The notes under the pieces were generated by a model that worked only from the letters and a program-made list of their open reading frames with translations, was not told the DNA's origin and did no database searches. The position numbers and the translations under genes are program-made. From Bradyrhizobium sp. 139 (GTDB lineage Bacteria > Pseudomonadota > Alphaproteobacteria > Rhizobiales > Xanthobacteraceae), in the NCBI RefSeq assembly GCF_023074175.1, contig NZ_JADPKS010000169.1:1-64000 (forward strand): DNA of 64,000 nucleotides, given 5' to 3'. Positions 38,425-46,516 of the stretch are shown here, piece by piece. Each line of letters starts with the position of its first letter. Within the stretch, counting starts at the first letter, position 1.

Positions 38425-38799
38425 ATGGGCCAAGCCGAACCACTTCGCGCAACTGCGCTGATCGTTGAAGACGATGTCATGCAGCGGGAGATGCTCAGTC
38501 TGCTGCTGGAGGAGAGCGGATACCTAGTCATCCAGTGCGAAAGCGCCGAGGCCGCCGAGCGCGTCCTTGACAAGAGCGCCGGCGCTTTATGCCTGATGAT
38601 GACCGACGTGCAGCTCGCCGGCCGCATGAACGGGGTCGAGCTCGCGCACGTCGCCAAGGACCGCAATCCGAAGCTCGATGTCGTCGTCACCTCAGGACGC
38701 CCCTTGATGCAGCCCTTGCCGAACGGCGCAAAATTCTGGGCCAAGCCATGGGCGCCGCTCGACGTGCTTCGCGAGGCCGAGATCGCGCAGCTGTCCTGA
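38425..38799 (+). CDS. Single-domain response regulator
   Basis: Protein of 124 aa made of one receiver domain. Acidic pair Asp16/Asp17 (VEDDV), phosphoacceptor Asp61 (MMTDVQL), Thr89/Ser90 and Lys107 (KPW) are all present. No output domain, so it signals by protein contact. A GGGAGG ribosome site precedes the ATG at 38425. The partner kinase is not in the window. Confidence 0.9.
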   Translation: MGQAEPLRATALIVEDDVMQREMLSLLLEESGYLVIQCESAEAAERVLDKSAGALCLMMTDVQLAGRMNGVELAHVAKDRNPKLDVVVTSGRPLMQPLPNGAKFWAKPWAPLDVLREAEIAQLS

Positions 38800-38854
38800 C
38801 GGTCGATCCGGCAGCCGGCTTTCGTGATCCGAAACGCGGTGATAAGGTCCGTTC

Positions 38855-39466
38855 ATGACCCTATCCTTCCTGCTGACCTCGCTCATTGTCGTCGCCTCGC
38901 CCGGCACCGGCGTGCTCTACACGCTGGCTGCAGCGCTGACACGCGGCTCGCGCGCGAGCATAGCTGCCGCCTTCGGCTGCACCCTCGGGATCGTACCGCA
39001 CATGATAGCGGCGATGCTCGGGCTTGCCGCGTTGCTGCACACCAGCGCGCTGGCCTTTGCCGCGCTGAAATGGGGCGGCGTCGCCTATCTGCTGTACATG
39101 TCCTGGCAGGCGCTGCGTGAGACCGGAGCGCTGGCGGTCGATGGCGAGATCAAGGAGCGGTCGAGCCGCCGCGTCATCGTCACCGGCTTCCTGATCAACA
39201 TCCTCAATCCGAAACTGTCGATCTTCTTCCTCGCCTTTCTGCCGCAGTTCATTGCGGTCGATGAAGCCCATGTGCTGGCGCGGATGCTGGAATTGAGCGG
39301 CACCTTCATGGCAATGACCTTTGCGGTGTTCGTCCTCTACGGCCTCTGCGCCGCCTCTGTGCGCGAGCGCGTCATCTCCCGCCCGCGTGTCATGGCCTGG
39401 CTGCGCCGCAGCTTTGCCGCGGGCTTTGCCGCGCTGGGTGCCAAGCTCGCGTTCGCCGAGCGGTAG
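38855..39466 (+). CDS. LysE-family translocator
   Basis: Protein of 203 aa with six predicted spans. It has the LysE opening LIVVASPGTGVLYTLAAAL and NPKLSIFFLAFLPQF near 110-124. It is a paralogue of the protein at 27979-28599 but in a different context. Substrate unknown; amino-acid-like exports are typical. Confidence 0.9.
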   Translation: MTLSFLLTSLIVVASPGTGVLYTLAAALTRGSRASIAAAFGCTLGIVPHMIAAMLGLAALLHTSALAFAALKWGGVAYLLYMSWQALRETGALAVDGEIKERSSRRVIVTGFLINILNPKLSIFFLAFLPQFIAVDEAHVLARMLELSGTFMAMTFAVFVLYGLCAASVRERVISRPRVMAWLRRSFAAGFAALGAKLAFAER

Positions 39467-39478
39467 CTTCTCTGCCCA

Positions 39479-39502
39479 ATAAAAAAGCGGGCCCCGGCCC
39501 GC
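39479..39502 (-). terminator. Terminator of the 22-aa Lys/Ala peptide gene
   Basis: GCGGGCC-CC-GGCCCGC followed on the minus strand by six T. It ends the transcript of the tiny gene at 39580-39648; the plus-strand side lacks a T run. Confidence 0.6.
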
Positions 39503-39532
39503 CATCTTCAAACTCTCTCAACCTTGCCCGAC

Positions 39533-39561
39533 GCCCGGGCGGAGCGAGGCTCCACCCGGGC
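39533..39561. repeat. Long hairpin in the 3' region of the tiny Lys/Ala gene
   Basis: GCCCGGGCGGAGC-GAG-GCTCCACCCGGGC, 13-bp arms with one mismatch. It lies between the 22-aa gene's stop and its terminator and would form a stable mRNA structure. Confidence 0.55.
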
Positions 39562-39579
39562 AAAGAAAAAGAAGCCTCG

Positions 39580-39648
39580 TTACTTCTTCTTCGCCTTCTT
39601 GGCCTTCTTCGCCTTCTTCTTCGCCGCCTTCTTCGCTTTCTTAGCCAT
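39580..39648 (-). CDS. 22-aa Lys/Ala-repeat mini-protein
   Basis: ATG 39648 to TAA 39580 encodes MAKKAKKAAKKKAKKAKKAK plus two final lysines, made only of Met, Ala and Lys. The ribosome site AAGAGGA is well placed, and a hairpin terminator lies downstream. The composition matches the DNA-binding tails of histone H1-like and HU-like proteins, so a nucleic-acid-binding role is plausible. Too short for normal gene callers. Real expression is not proven. Confidence 0.6.
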   Translation of the reverse strand: MAKKAKKAAKKKAKKAKKAKKK

Positions 39649-40046
39649 AGTATCCTCTTAAGGGTTCATGGTTAAACGCGACACGAGGGATGCTCGGCGG
39701 AGGGCCAGCCTCGCAACATCCTCGACGACAAACTCAGCAGATTCGCGGGCGGCTGCCCCGTGCTGTCACATCTGTGTCATCGCGTTATCCACAGCTCAGA
39801 TGCGTTTTCGGGTGATTTTTGCCTGCGAATTCGCATCAGCGCCGCAGCGGCGACACATCAAGCCTTGTTTAACGATGCCGAAAACCGATCGCGATTCATC
39901 AATCCAAAACCAAAGCCGATGTTTGCGCGATTGCAGTGAGACTCCATTAAGTGCAACCCGCGCATTGTCCCGCGTAAGAACACGGGGGTGGGTATGGACG
40001 AACTGCCAGAGACGGGGGGCGCGACGCTGCGCGTGTCGCACGCGCC
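39649..40046. other. Spacer upstream of the diguanylate cyclase gene
   Basis: About 400 bp without a convincing gene. It includes the divergent promoter region of the Lys/Ala peptide gene and a relatively AT-rich stretch near 39780-39960. Confidence 0.45.
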
Positions 40047-41270
40047 ATGCTGAACGTACCGACACTCTGGACGGTCTTCGTCGTCAACTTCCTGGCGCTC
40101 GGCCTGATCTGGGCCTATGTGACGCGCTCCTATCCCAAATTCGCGGCCGCGCGGTTCTGGATGGCGTCGGCCTTCGTCGGCGCCACCGGCGCGATGACGG
40201 CCCTGGTCCGCCTGTTCGTCGATTCTCCCCTGCCGCTTCTGCTTGGCGCTGCCGGTGTCATCGCGGCAAGCTGCCTCGCCGCCATGGGCATTCAGCGCTT
40301 CTATGACCGGCCTGTCCCATGGCGCGTCATGACGGCAACGGGAGCGCTAAGCCTGGCCGGCATCGTGTTCTTCATGGTCGGCTTCGAGCACATGCAGCTG
40401 CGCATGCTCAGCTACACGCTCGGTCAGGCCGTGCCACTGGTGCTGGCGCTGCGTCTGCTGCTGTCGCCGCCTGAAGGCCGCGTCAGCCCGGGCGCGCGGC
40501 TGTCCGGCATCGTCATCCTCACCATCGTCGCGATCCTTGTGGTTCGCACGGCGGGCAATCTGCTCGGTCACGATTTCTCGGCGCGCGGCGGCGGTCAGGC
40601 TCATGCCGTCATGGTGCTGGGCCTCCTGTTCCTGTCGATGACGCTCAATTTCGGCTTCCTGCTGATGGCGATGGATCGGTTGCGCAACGAGGTCGCCGAC
40701 CTCGCACTGCTCGACGATCTCACCGGCGTCGCCAACCGGCGGCATTTGTTGCAGCGCCTGTCCGAGGAATGCGCCCGTTCGGGGCGCAGCGGCGAGCCGT
40801 TCTCGCTGCTGGTGATCGATCTCGACGGCTTCAAGACCATCAACGACACCCATGGTCATGCCGCGGGCGATGCCTGCCTGCGGCATTTCACGCTGATGGC
40901 GCAGACGCGGCTGCGGCCCGGCGACATGCTGGCCCGCACCGGCGGTGACGAGTTTTGCGTCGTGCTGCCGTCCTCCTCGCTGCGCGAGGCTGCCGCGATC
41001 GCCCGCCGCGTGCTCGAGGCCTGCCGCCAGGATGCAGCGACCTGTACGGCCAAGGACATTCCGATCGCGATCTCGATCGGCGTCGCCGAATGGGACCGCG
41101 GCATCGGCCAGATCCCGGACCGCCTCATCGCCCATGCCGATCACGCGCTCTACGCCGCCAAGAAGAGGGGCAAGAACGACTTTGCCGTTTACGATCCGGC
41201 GCCGCCGCTCTCGCCCCAACCGGAGGGGCCGGTAGAGGCCCCGCGAAAATTCGCCCACGGGTTATGCTAG
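40047..41270 (+). CDS. Membrane diguanylate cyclase (GGDEF)
   Basis: Protein of 407 aa. The N-terminal 205 residues hold six or seven membrane spans with no recognised sensor fold. A GGDEF domain follows: LLDDLTGVANRRHLL at 221-235, the active site GGDEF at 299-303, and an inhibitory RPGD I-site at 290-293, five residues before it. Active-site and feedback-site residues are intact, so it should make cyclic di-GMP with product inhibition. Confidence 0.93.
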   Translation: MLNVPTLWTVFVVNFLALGLIWAYVTRSYPKFAAARFWMASAFVGATGAMTALVRLFVDSPLPLLLGAAGVIAASCLAAMGIQRFYDRPVPWRVMTATGALSLAGIVFFMVGFEHMQLRMLSYTLGQAVPLVLALRLLLSPPEGRVSPGARLSGIVILTIVAILVVRTAGNLLGHDFSARGGGQAHAVMVLGLLFLSMTLNFGFLLMAMDRLRNEVADLALLDDLTGVANRRHLLQRLSEECARSGRSGEPFSLLVIDLDGFKTINDTHGHAAGDACLRHFTLMAQTRLRPGDMLARTGGDEFCVVLPSSSLREAAAIARRVLEACRQDAATCTAKDIPIAISIGVAEWDRGIGQIPDRLIAHADHALYAAKKRGKNDFAVYDPAPPLSPQPEGPVEAPRKFAHGLC

Positions 41271-41295
41271 GCTGGATCCGCATTGGACGTGCACG

Positions 41296-41916
41296 ATGAT
41301 GTCTCGCCTGCTCGCGGCCATTTTCGCCGCTCTCCTGATCGCTCCCGCCGCTGCAACGGATGCCGAACTCGCAAAGATCGCGCGCGGCTCCGGCACGCCT
41401 GACATTCCCGGTCTGAAAATGGTCTGGCTCGCGCCGTGGGGCGATGTCGGCAACGCCCATGCCTGGCGCAACATCATCGTGCACCAGACCGAGGGGCCGG
41501 CAGGCTCGGGACGCGGCGGCGCGCAGGAGCAGGCGAAGAATCCGACGCGGCGCGGCGTCACGGTGTGGGTCGAGACCGACGGCGCGGTCTATTGGGCGGT
41601 CGCGGAAAATTTGGTGCCGACCCATGGAGACGGTGCCAACCGCAACGACAACAAGTATATCGACAACAGACCGACCTATCGCCAGGTGGTGCGCGATAAT
41701 TCGATCGGCGTGGAGTTCGCCGGCAACTATCCCGATGTCACGACGGGCCCGACCGCGGCGCAGGTCGCGGCCTGGAAAATCCTGGTCCAGGTCCTGCGCG
41801 CGCGTTATGACATTCCGCTGCACCACGTCTACGCGCACAACTGGATCGACTACAAGGATTCGCGCTATTGCGAAGGCTGCTGGCTCGCGACGCTGGCACG
41901 GATTTGGGGAGAGTGA
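41296..41916 (+). CDS. N-acetylmuramoyl-L-alanine amidase (Amidase_2-type)
   Basis: Protein of 206 aa. A signal peptide covers residues 1-20 (ends AAAT). Zinc ligand His63 in IIVHQTEG and the later His181 in YAHNWID fit the family; GVTVWVETDGAVYWAVAE is the conserved mid-section. It cleaves peptide stems from peptidoglycan in the periplasm. A shared terminator separates it from rpoH, which converges on it. Confidence 0.85.
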   Translation: MMSRLLAAIFAALLIAPAAATDAELAKIARGSGTPDIPGLKMVWLAPWGDVGNAHAWRNIIVHQTEGPAGSGRGGAQEQAKNPTRRGVTVWVETDGAVYWAVAENLVPTHGDGANRNDNKYIDNRPTYRQVVRDNSIGVEFAGNYPDVTTGPTAAQVAAWKILVQVLRARYDIPLHHVYAHNWIDYKDSRYCEGCWLATLARIWGE

Positions 41917-41966
41917 GGCGCTCACTCGCCATTCCGGGGCGCGCATAGCGCGAAGAAGTCATCCAA

Positions 41967-41994
41967 ACAAAAAGCCGGCGTCACCGCCGGCTTT
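41967..41994. terminator. Bidirectional terminator between amidase and rpoH
   Basis: AAAGCCGGCG-TCAC-CGCCGGCTTT, perfect 10-bp arms. T-rich on both exits, so it can end both converging genes. Confidence 0.8.
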
Positions 41995-42040
41995 CTGTCT
42001 TTTGTCGATCCGCCAAACTCTTACAGCGGCGAAGCCTCGC

Positions 42041-42940
42041 TTAGAGCGCGGCTTCCAGCGCGGCTTGTTCCGCCCGTGCGATTGTGCCCTTGACCGCGGA
42101 CTGCACCTTCTCGAAGGCGCGGACCTCGATCTGGCGGACGCGCTCGCGCGACACGCCGAACTCGGCGGCAAGGTCTTCCAGCGTCATCGGCTCATCTGCG
42201 AGGCGGCGGGCCTCGAAGATGCGGCGTTCGCGCGGGTTGAGCACGCCCATGGCGCCGTTCAGGGCGTCACGGCGATGATCATACTCCTCGTGCTCGGCCA
42301 GCATGGCTTCCTGGTTGGGCGAATTGTCGACCAGCCAGTCCTGCCATTCGCCGGCTTCGCCGTCGTCGCGGATCGGCGCGTTGAGCGACGCGTCGCCGCC
42401 GAGGCGGCGGTTCATGTCGATCACGTCCTGATCGGTGACGCCGAGACGCTTGGCAATGATCTTCACCTGGTCGGGGCGGAGATCGCCCTCGTCCAGCGCG
42501 TTGATCTTGCTCTTCGCCTTGCGCAGGTTGAAGAACAGCTTTTTCTGGTTCGCGGTGGTGCCCATCTTCACGAGCGACCAGGACCGCAGGATGTACTCTT
42601 GAATCGATGCCTTGATCCACCACATGGCGTAGGTGGCGAGACGGAACCCCTTTTCGGGTTCGAAACGCTTCACCGCCTGCATCAGGCCGACGTTGCCTTC
42701 CGAGACGACCTCGGAGATCGGCAGGCCGTAGCCGCGATAGCCCATGGCGATCTTGGCCACGAGACGGAGATGGCTGGTGACGAGTTGGTGTGCGGCGTCG
42801 CGATCATCGTGCTCGCGCCAACGCTTGGCGAGCATGTATTCCTGCTGGGGTTCCAGCATCGGAAACTTGCGGATCTCGCCGAGGTAACGGGAAAGGCCGG
42901 ATTCTCCATTAAGGACCGGCAGTGCAGCGGTACGGGCCAT
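42041..42940 (-). CDS. rpoH: Heat-shock sigma factor RpoH (sigma-32)
   Basis: Protein of 299 aa. Region 2 has LRLVAKIAMGYRGYGLPISE and FRLATYAMWWIKASIQEYIL. The RpoH box QKKLFFNLRK near 130-139 is diagnostic. Region 4 ends FGVSRERVRQIEVRAFEKVQ. It directs heat-shock transcription. Alphaproteobacteria often have several rpoH genes; which copy this is cannot be said. Confidence 0.95.
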   Translation of the reverse strand: MARTAALPVLNGESGLSRYLGEIRKFPMLEPQQEYMLAKRWREHDDRDAAHQLVTSHLRLVAKIAMGYRGYGLPISEVVSEGNVGLMQAVKRFEPEKGFRLATYAMWWIKASIQEYILRSWSLVKMGTTANQKKLFFNLRKAKSKINALDEGDLRPDQVKIIAKRLGVTDQDVIDMNRRLGGDASLNAPIRDDGEAGEWQDWLVDNSPNQEAMLAEHEEYDHRRDALNGAMGVLNPRERRIFEARRLADEPMTLEDLAAEFGVSRERVRQIEVRAFEKVQSAVKGTIARAEQAALEAAL

Positions 42941-43159
42941 AGTGCGCCCTCCAAACAGGTTCAGGCCCCCGATAGCGGCGGGCCAGGCAGACGACCGCTT
43001 GGTTAAAGCCGATCGGTGCTGCGATGTTCCGCGTTGGTCATTTCAACGCAAGCGCAATATACCCCATCGTGGGGCAAAAAGGGAAGGATTGCTGACGTCA
43101 CGTCCCCGTGTGGCAGCTATAACTTTTTGTAATGTAAAGCATTTCTGAAACGGCCTGCG

Positions 43160-44167
43160 TCATAGCGCCGCTTTCAGGGCGCCCTGAAGGAGAAGCAAAT
43201 CCCCCGGCAGAGGCGCCTCCCAGTGGAGAAGTTCTCCGGTCCTCGGGTGCTCCAATACCAGCAGATAAGCGTGCAGGGCCTGCCGCCCGAGAGCGGCCAG
43301 GACTGCTTGCGACCCAGGGCCAAGCTGGTTCGCCTTGGTCTTGAAATGCGGGCCGTAGACGGCATCGCCCAACAGGGGGTGGCCGATATGGGCGAGGTGG
43401 ACGCGGATCTGGTGGGTGCGCCCGGTCTCGAGCTCGCAGGCGAGCAGGGAGGCAATCGGCTTGCCGTCCCGCCCGGCAAAACTTTCCAGAAGCTCCCAAT
43501 GCGTCACCGCCTCTCGGCCGCCCTGGCGCACCGCCATCTTCTCCCGCGCATGCGGATGGCGATCGATCGGTGCATCGACGGTGCCGCGATGGCGGCCCGG
43601 AAGCCCCCAGGCGAAAGCCATGTAGCCGCGCCGCATCGCACCCGTCCGGCCGTGGTCGGCGAACTGCGCGGTGAGCGAGGCATGCGCGAGGTCGTTCTTG
43701 GCGACCACCATCAGTCCTGTGGTGTCCTTGTCCAGCCGGTGCACGATGCCGGGCCGGCGCACGCCACCGATGCCCGACAGCGAGCCTCCGCAATGGGCGA
43801 TCAGCGCGTTCACCAGCGTGCCGGTCTCGTGGCCCGCCGCAGGGTGCACCACCAACCCCCTGGGCTTGTTGAGGACGACGATGTCGTCGTCCTCAAACAC
43901 GATGTCGAGGGCGATATCCTCGCCTTTCGGCTCCGGCGGGGCCGCTTCAGGCACGTCGATTGTGATCGTATCGCCGGATGTGACGTGATAAGCGGGGTCC
44001 CGGAGCGCGGCGTCCCTCAGGCTCACCGCGCCTGCCAGGATCAGGGCTTTCAGCCTTGATCGCGACAGCTCAGCAAGGTGCACCGCCAGCACGCGGTCGA
44101 GCCGGGTCGAGCCCTCGTCTCCGGCGACGACAACCTCCAACCTTTGCACAGAGCCAAAATTTTCCAT
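43160..44167 (-). CDS. RluA/RluD-family pseudouridine synthase
   Basis: Protein of 335 aa. An S4-like RNA-binding domain is at 15-75 (RLDRVLAVHLAELSRSRLKA). The catalytic motif HRLDKDTTGLMVVAK includes the active Asp. GRTHQIRVHLAHIGHPLLGD completes the family signature. It isomerises uridines in rRNA; RluD-type (23S helix 69) is the likeliest subgroup. Its ATG overlaps the divergent gene's ATG in CATG. Confidence 0.92.
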   Translation of the reverse strand: MENFGSVQRLEVVVAGDEGSTRLDRVLAVHLAELSRSRLKALILAGAVSLRDAALRDPAYHVTSGDTITIDVPEAAPPEPKGEDIALDIVFEDDDIVVLNKPRGLVVHPAAGHETGTLVNALIAHCGGSLSGIGGVRRPGIVHRLDKDTTGLMVVAKNDLAHASLTAQFADHGRTGAMRRGYMAFAWGLPGRHRGTVDAPIDRHPHAREKMAVRQGGREAVTHWELLESFAGRDGKPIASLLACELETGRTHQIRVHLAHIGHPLLGDAVYGPHFKTKANQLGPGSQAVLAALGRQALHAYLLVLEHPRTGELLHWEAPLPGDLLLLQGALKAAL

Positions 44168-44510
44168 GACGACGTCTGATACCGCTGTTCCCGAACCGAG
44201 CCCCGAGCAGGCCGCGCTGTTCGCGCGGGTGCGGCGGATGATGCTGATCGCTGGGTTGACCACGGCGCTGGCAATCTGCGCCGTCCTGATCGCGGTGGGC
44301 TACCGCCTTTTCAAGTCGGAGGGAAGGGCGGTCGAGCCCGTCGGCGACATCACCGCAACCCTGCCGAAGGGCGCCAAAATCGTATCGAGCGGCGTGGCCG
44401 GCGATCTACTCGTCATCACGATCGAGATCGGCGGGATCACCGAGATTCGCACCTTCAACCCCCACACCTTGAAACCGGCCGGAAAGCTGAAATTTGCCAA
44501 TGAGCCGTAA
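44166..44510 (+). CDS. Small membrane-anchored protein (DUF6476-like)
   Basis: Protein of 114 aa. A polar N-terminus is followed by one membrane span (MLIAGLTTALAICAVLIAVG at about 26-45) and a soluble C-terminal part with GDITATLPKGAKIVSSGV. It resembles small alphaproteobacterial proteins annotated DUF6476. It is divergent from the pseudouridine synthase with start codons overlapping by 2 bp. No ribosome site visible for either gene. Confidence 0.7.
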   Translation: MTTSDTAVPEPSPEQAALFARVRRMMLIAGLTTALAICAVLIAVGYRLFKSEGRAVEPVGDITATLPKGAKIVSSGVAGDLLVITIEIGGITEIRTFNPHTLKPAGKLKFANEP

Positions 44511-44560
44511 AACGCCCGTTCGGGTCCTTGCGGCGGACAAATTTCGAGGTTATTGGCTAA

Positions 44561-44646
44561 CCCTCACGCTCCCTTCGTCTAGCGGTTAGGACGCGGCCCT
44601 CTCAAGGCTGAAACAGGGGTTCGATTCCCCTAGGGAGCGCCATTTC
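44561..44646. repeat. 86-bp direct repeat, left copy (attachment-site arm)
   Basis: Begins CCCTCACGCTCCC and ends CGCCATTTC, containing the whole tRNA-Glu gene. Identical over 86 bp to 54521-54606. Marks the left end of the integrated element. Confidence 0.9.
44568..44642 (+). tRNA. tRNA-Glu (CTC), left copy
   Basis: Full cloverleaf with encoded CCA: acceptor GCTCCCT/AGGGAGC, anticodon loop CTCTCAA (CTC), T arm AGGGG-TTCGATT-CCCCT. It is identical to the copy at 54528-54602. An integrase gene starts 86 bp downstream, so this tRNA is an integration site. Confidence 0.97.
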
Positions 44647-44727
44647 CCTCCTAATTGCCTGACATCGCAACATCTATTCGGTTCGGCTTCCTCGTTTGCT
44701 ACGTCTTCGTGCTACGGGAAGCGACGA

Positions 44728-46284
44728 ATGCCGCGTGTCTCTCACCTGATCAGGCGTAACGGTATCTATTGGTTTAAGATCGATCTGCCCGACGACCTTG
44801 CTGGTCGGGCACTTCCACATTCAATCCCAGACAACATCAAGCGACTAGTAAGCCCGCTCCGACGCGGTCACCTCAAGACAGCGGTGTGGCTCTCACTGAG
44901 GACCACGTTGGATCGAGAGGCCAAGCAGCGCGTCGGCATTCAGATCGCACAGCATGCAAGCCTGTTCGACGTGGCGAGAGCATTCCTGACCGGCAGCGAT
45001 CAGCGCTCCGAAGAAGCGGTGAGGTTGGGAGGTCAGGATCAGTTGCCTGCAAAGCAAGGCGTTTGGATTGAACCCTGCGCGGTTCGCCTGCCTCTCCCAA
45101 TGCCAGCCTGTGCCTCAATTGGCGCTGAGGCCATCAACGGACGAACGGGACCAACTGTAGAAGGCTTGACGATGAGCAAGGCATTCCAGTCTTGGTCGAG
45201 CGCGGGCGGTGTGAAGGGCGCAAAGAAGCCAGCCTCCAACACTGTCACCGAAGCTGACGCTGCTCGTCGCCGCTTCGTCGAATTGTTCGGAGACTTGTCC
45301 CTCCATCGCATCCACAAGGGGCATGGCCGCGAATACCGGGATGCCATCTCCAGAATCCCGAAGGGGCTTCCTGCCGAACTGAAACGGCTCCCATTGACGC
45401 AACTTCTGCAACGCGACCTGAGCGCCTACGAACCGCGATCTGCAACGACAATCAACAAGTCCTTGACCCTGCTCGGTGCCGTGCTTGCCCGTGCTGAACA
45501 GGATGGCTATTTCGACGGCACAGGATGGCGCAATCCCTTCGATGTGGCGTTCGAGGTTGATCCCGCAGATGAGGACTATTACGAACCGTTCAGCAAGGAT
45601 GAGTTGAACTTGTTGATGGCAAGCCCTGTGTTCTCTGCCCGTGTGCGCCCGGTGCGCGGACGTGGTGAGACCGCAAAATGGGCACCGCTGCTTGCCCTGT
45701 TTCAAGGTGCCCGCCGCACCGAGGTGATTCAGCTATTGGTTCAGGACGTCGCCAAAGACCCCGACACCGACGTATGGACGCTTCGATTCGACCGCGAAGG
45801 TGACAAAAGGATCAAGACCGTGTCCTCGGTCCGGCGTGTCCCAATCCATCCTGAACTGCTGCGGCTCGGCTTCCTGTTGTTCGTGGAGGAGCGCCGCAGG
45901 GCGGTTGGGCCGCTAGCAAGCCTCTGGCCCGAGTTTGAGGACAGGTGCAAGCTTGCAAGCCGCGCCAACAAATGGAGCGAATGGTTCAACGCCTATCTCG
46001 CACAGCATGTCATTGATGACCCCGTGAAGAAGTTTCATTCCTTTCGAGGAACCTTCAAGCGGTATGGCCGTGCTGCCGGAGTGGATGAGGTCGTGATCAA
46101 CCACCTCGTCGGCCACTCGAACAGCAGCGTGGGCGCTCGGTATGGCCGCAAGCGAGACGCAGACGGAGTCAGGGATACCGGCTATCCGCTGCCCCGGTTA
46201 GCGGAAGAGATTGGCAAGGTTGGGTTTGATGGGGTGAATTTCGGTAGTCATGATCGAGGCGAGACTCCACCCCCAGAGTCCTAG
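44728..46284 (+). CDS. Tyrosine site-specific integrase
   Basis: Protein of 518 aa. The N-terminal 100 residues resemble the DUF6538-type opening (HLIRRNGIYWFKIDLPDD). The catalytic domain has Arg329 in GARRTEVIQL, His437 and Arg440 in HSFRGTF, His463 in VGHSNSS and Tyr472 in ARYGRK, a complete set. It inserts the element into the adjacent tRNA-Glu gene. Oriented away from the tRNA, as usual for tRNA-targeting integrative elements. Confidence 0.93.
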   Translation: MPRVSHLIRRNGIYWFKIDLPDDLAGRALPHSIPDNIKRLVSPLRRGHLKTAVWLSLRTTLDREAKQRVGIQIAQHASLFDVARAFLTGSDQRSEEAVRLGGQDQLPAKQGVWIEPCAVRLPLPMPACASIGAEAINGRTGPTVEGLTMSKAFQSWSSAGGVKGAKKPASNTVTEADAARRRFVELFGDLSLHRIHKGHGREYRDAISRIPKGLPAELKRLPLTQLLQRDLSAYEPRSATTINKSLTLLGAVLARAEQDGYFDGTGWRNPFDVAFEVDPADEDYYEPFSKDELNLLMASPVFSARVRPVRGRGETAKWAPLLALFQGARRTEVIQLLVQDVAKDPDTDVWTLRFDREGDKRIKTVSSVRRVPIHPELLRLGFLLFVEERRRAVGPLASLWPEFEDRCKLASRANKWSEWFNAYLAQHVIDDPVKKFHSFRGTFKRYGRAAGVDEVVINHLVGHSNSSVGARYGRKRDADGVRDTGYPLPRLAEEIGKVGFDGVNFGSHDRGETPPPES

Positions 46285-46516
46285 CGAATCCGTTGGCGAG
46301 TTTTTCCTGTTGCCGCACCTTGCTACCCAACAACCGCGAAAACGAATCCACGGCCTTGTCTGGTCGATTGAGAGTCACCTGAGGAGCGGCCAACCCTGTG
46401 CATTGGTGTCGATCTGTTGCACGATAGGTTCCCCGTGAAAGCCGAAGTGGATTCAGGCGACCATCGCCTCACCATAGCCATGTTCGAGGGATCGATGGCC
46501 CGCAGTTCGCTCCGAC

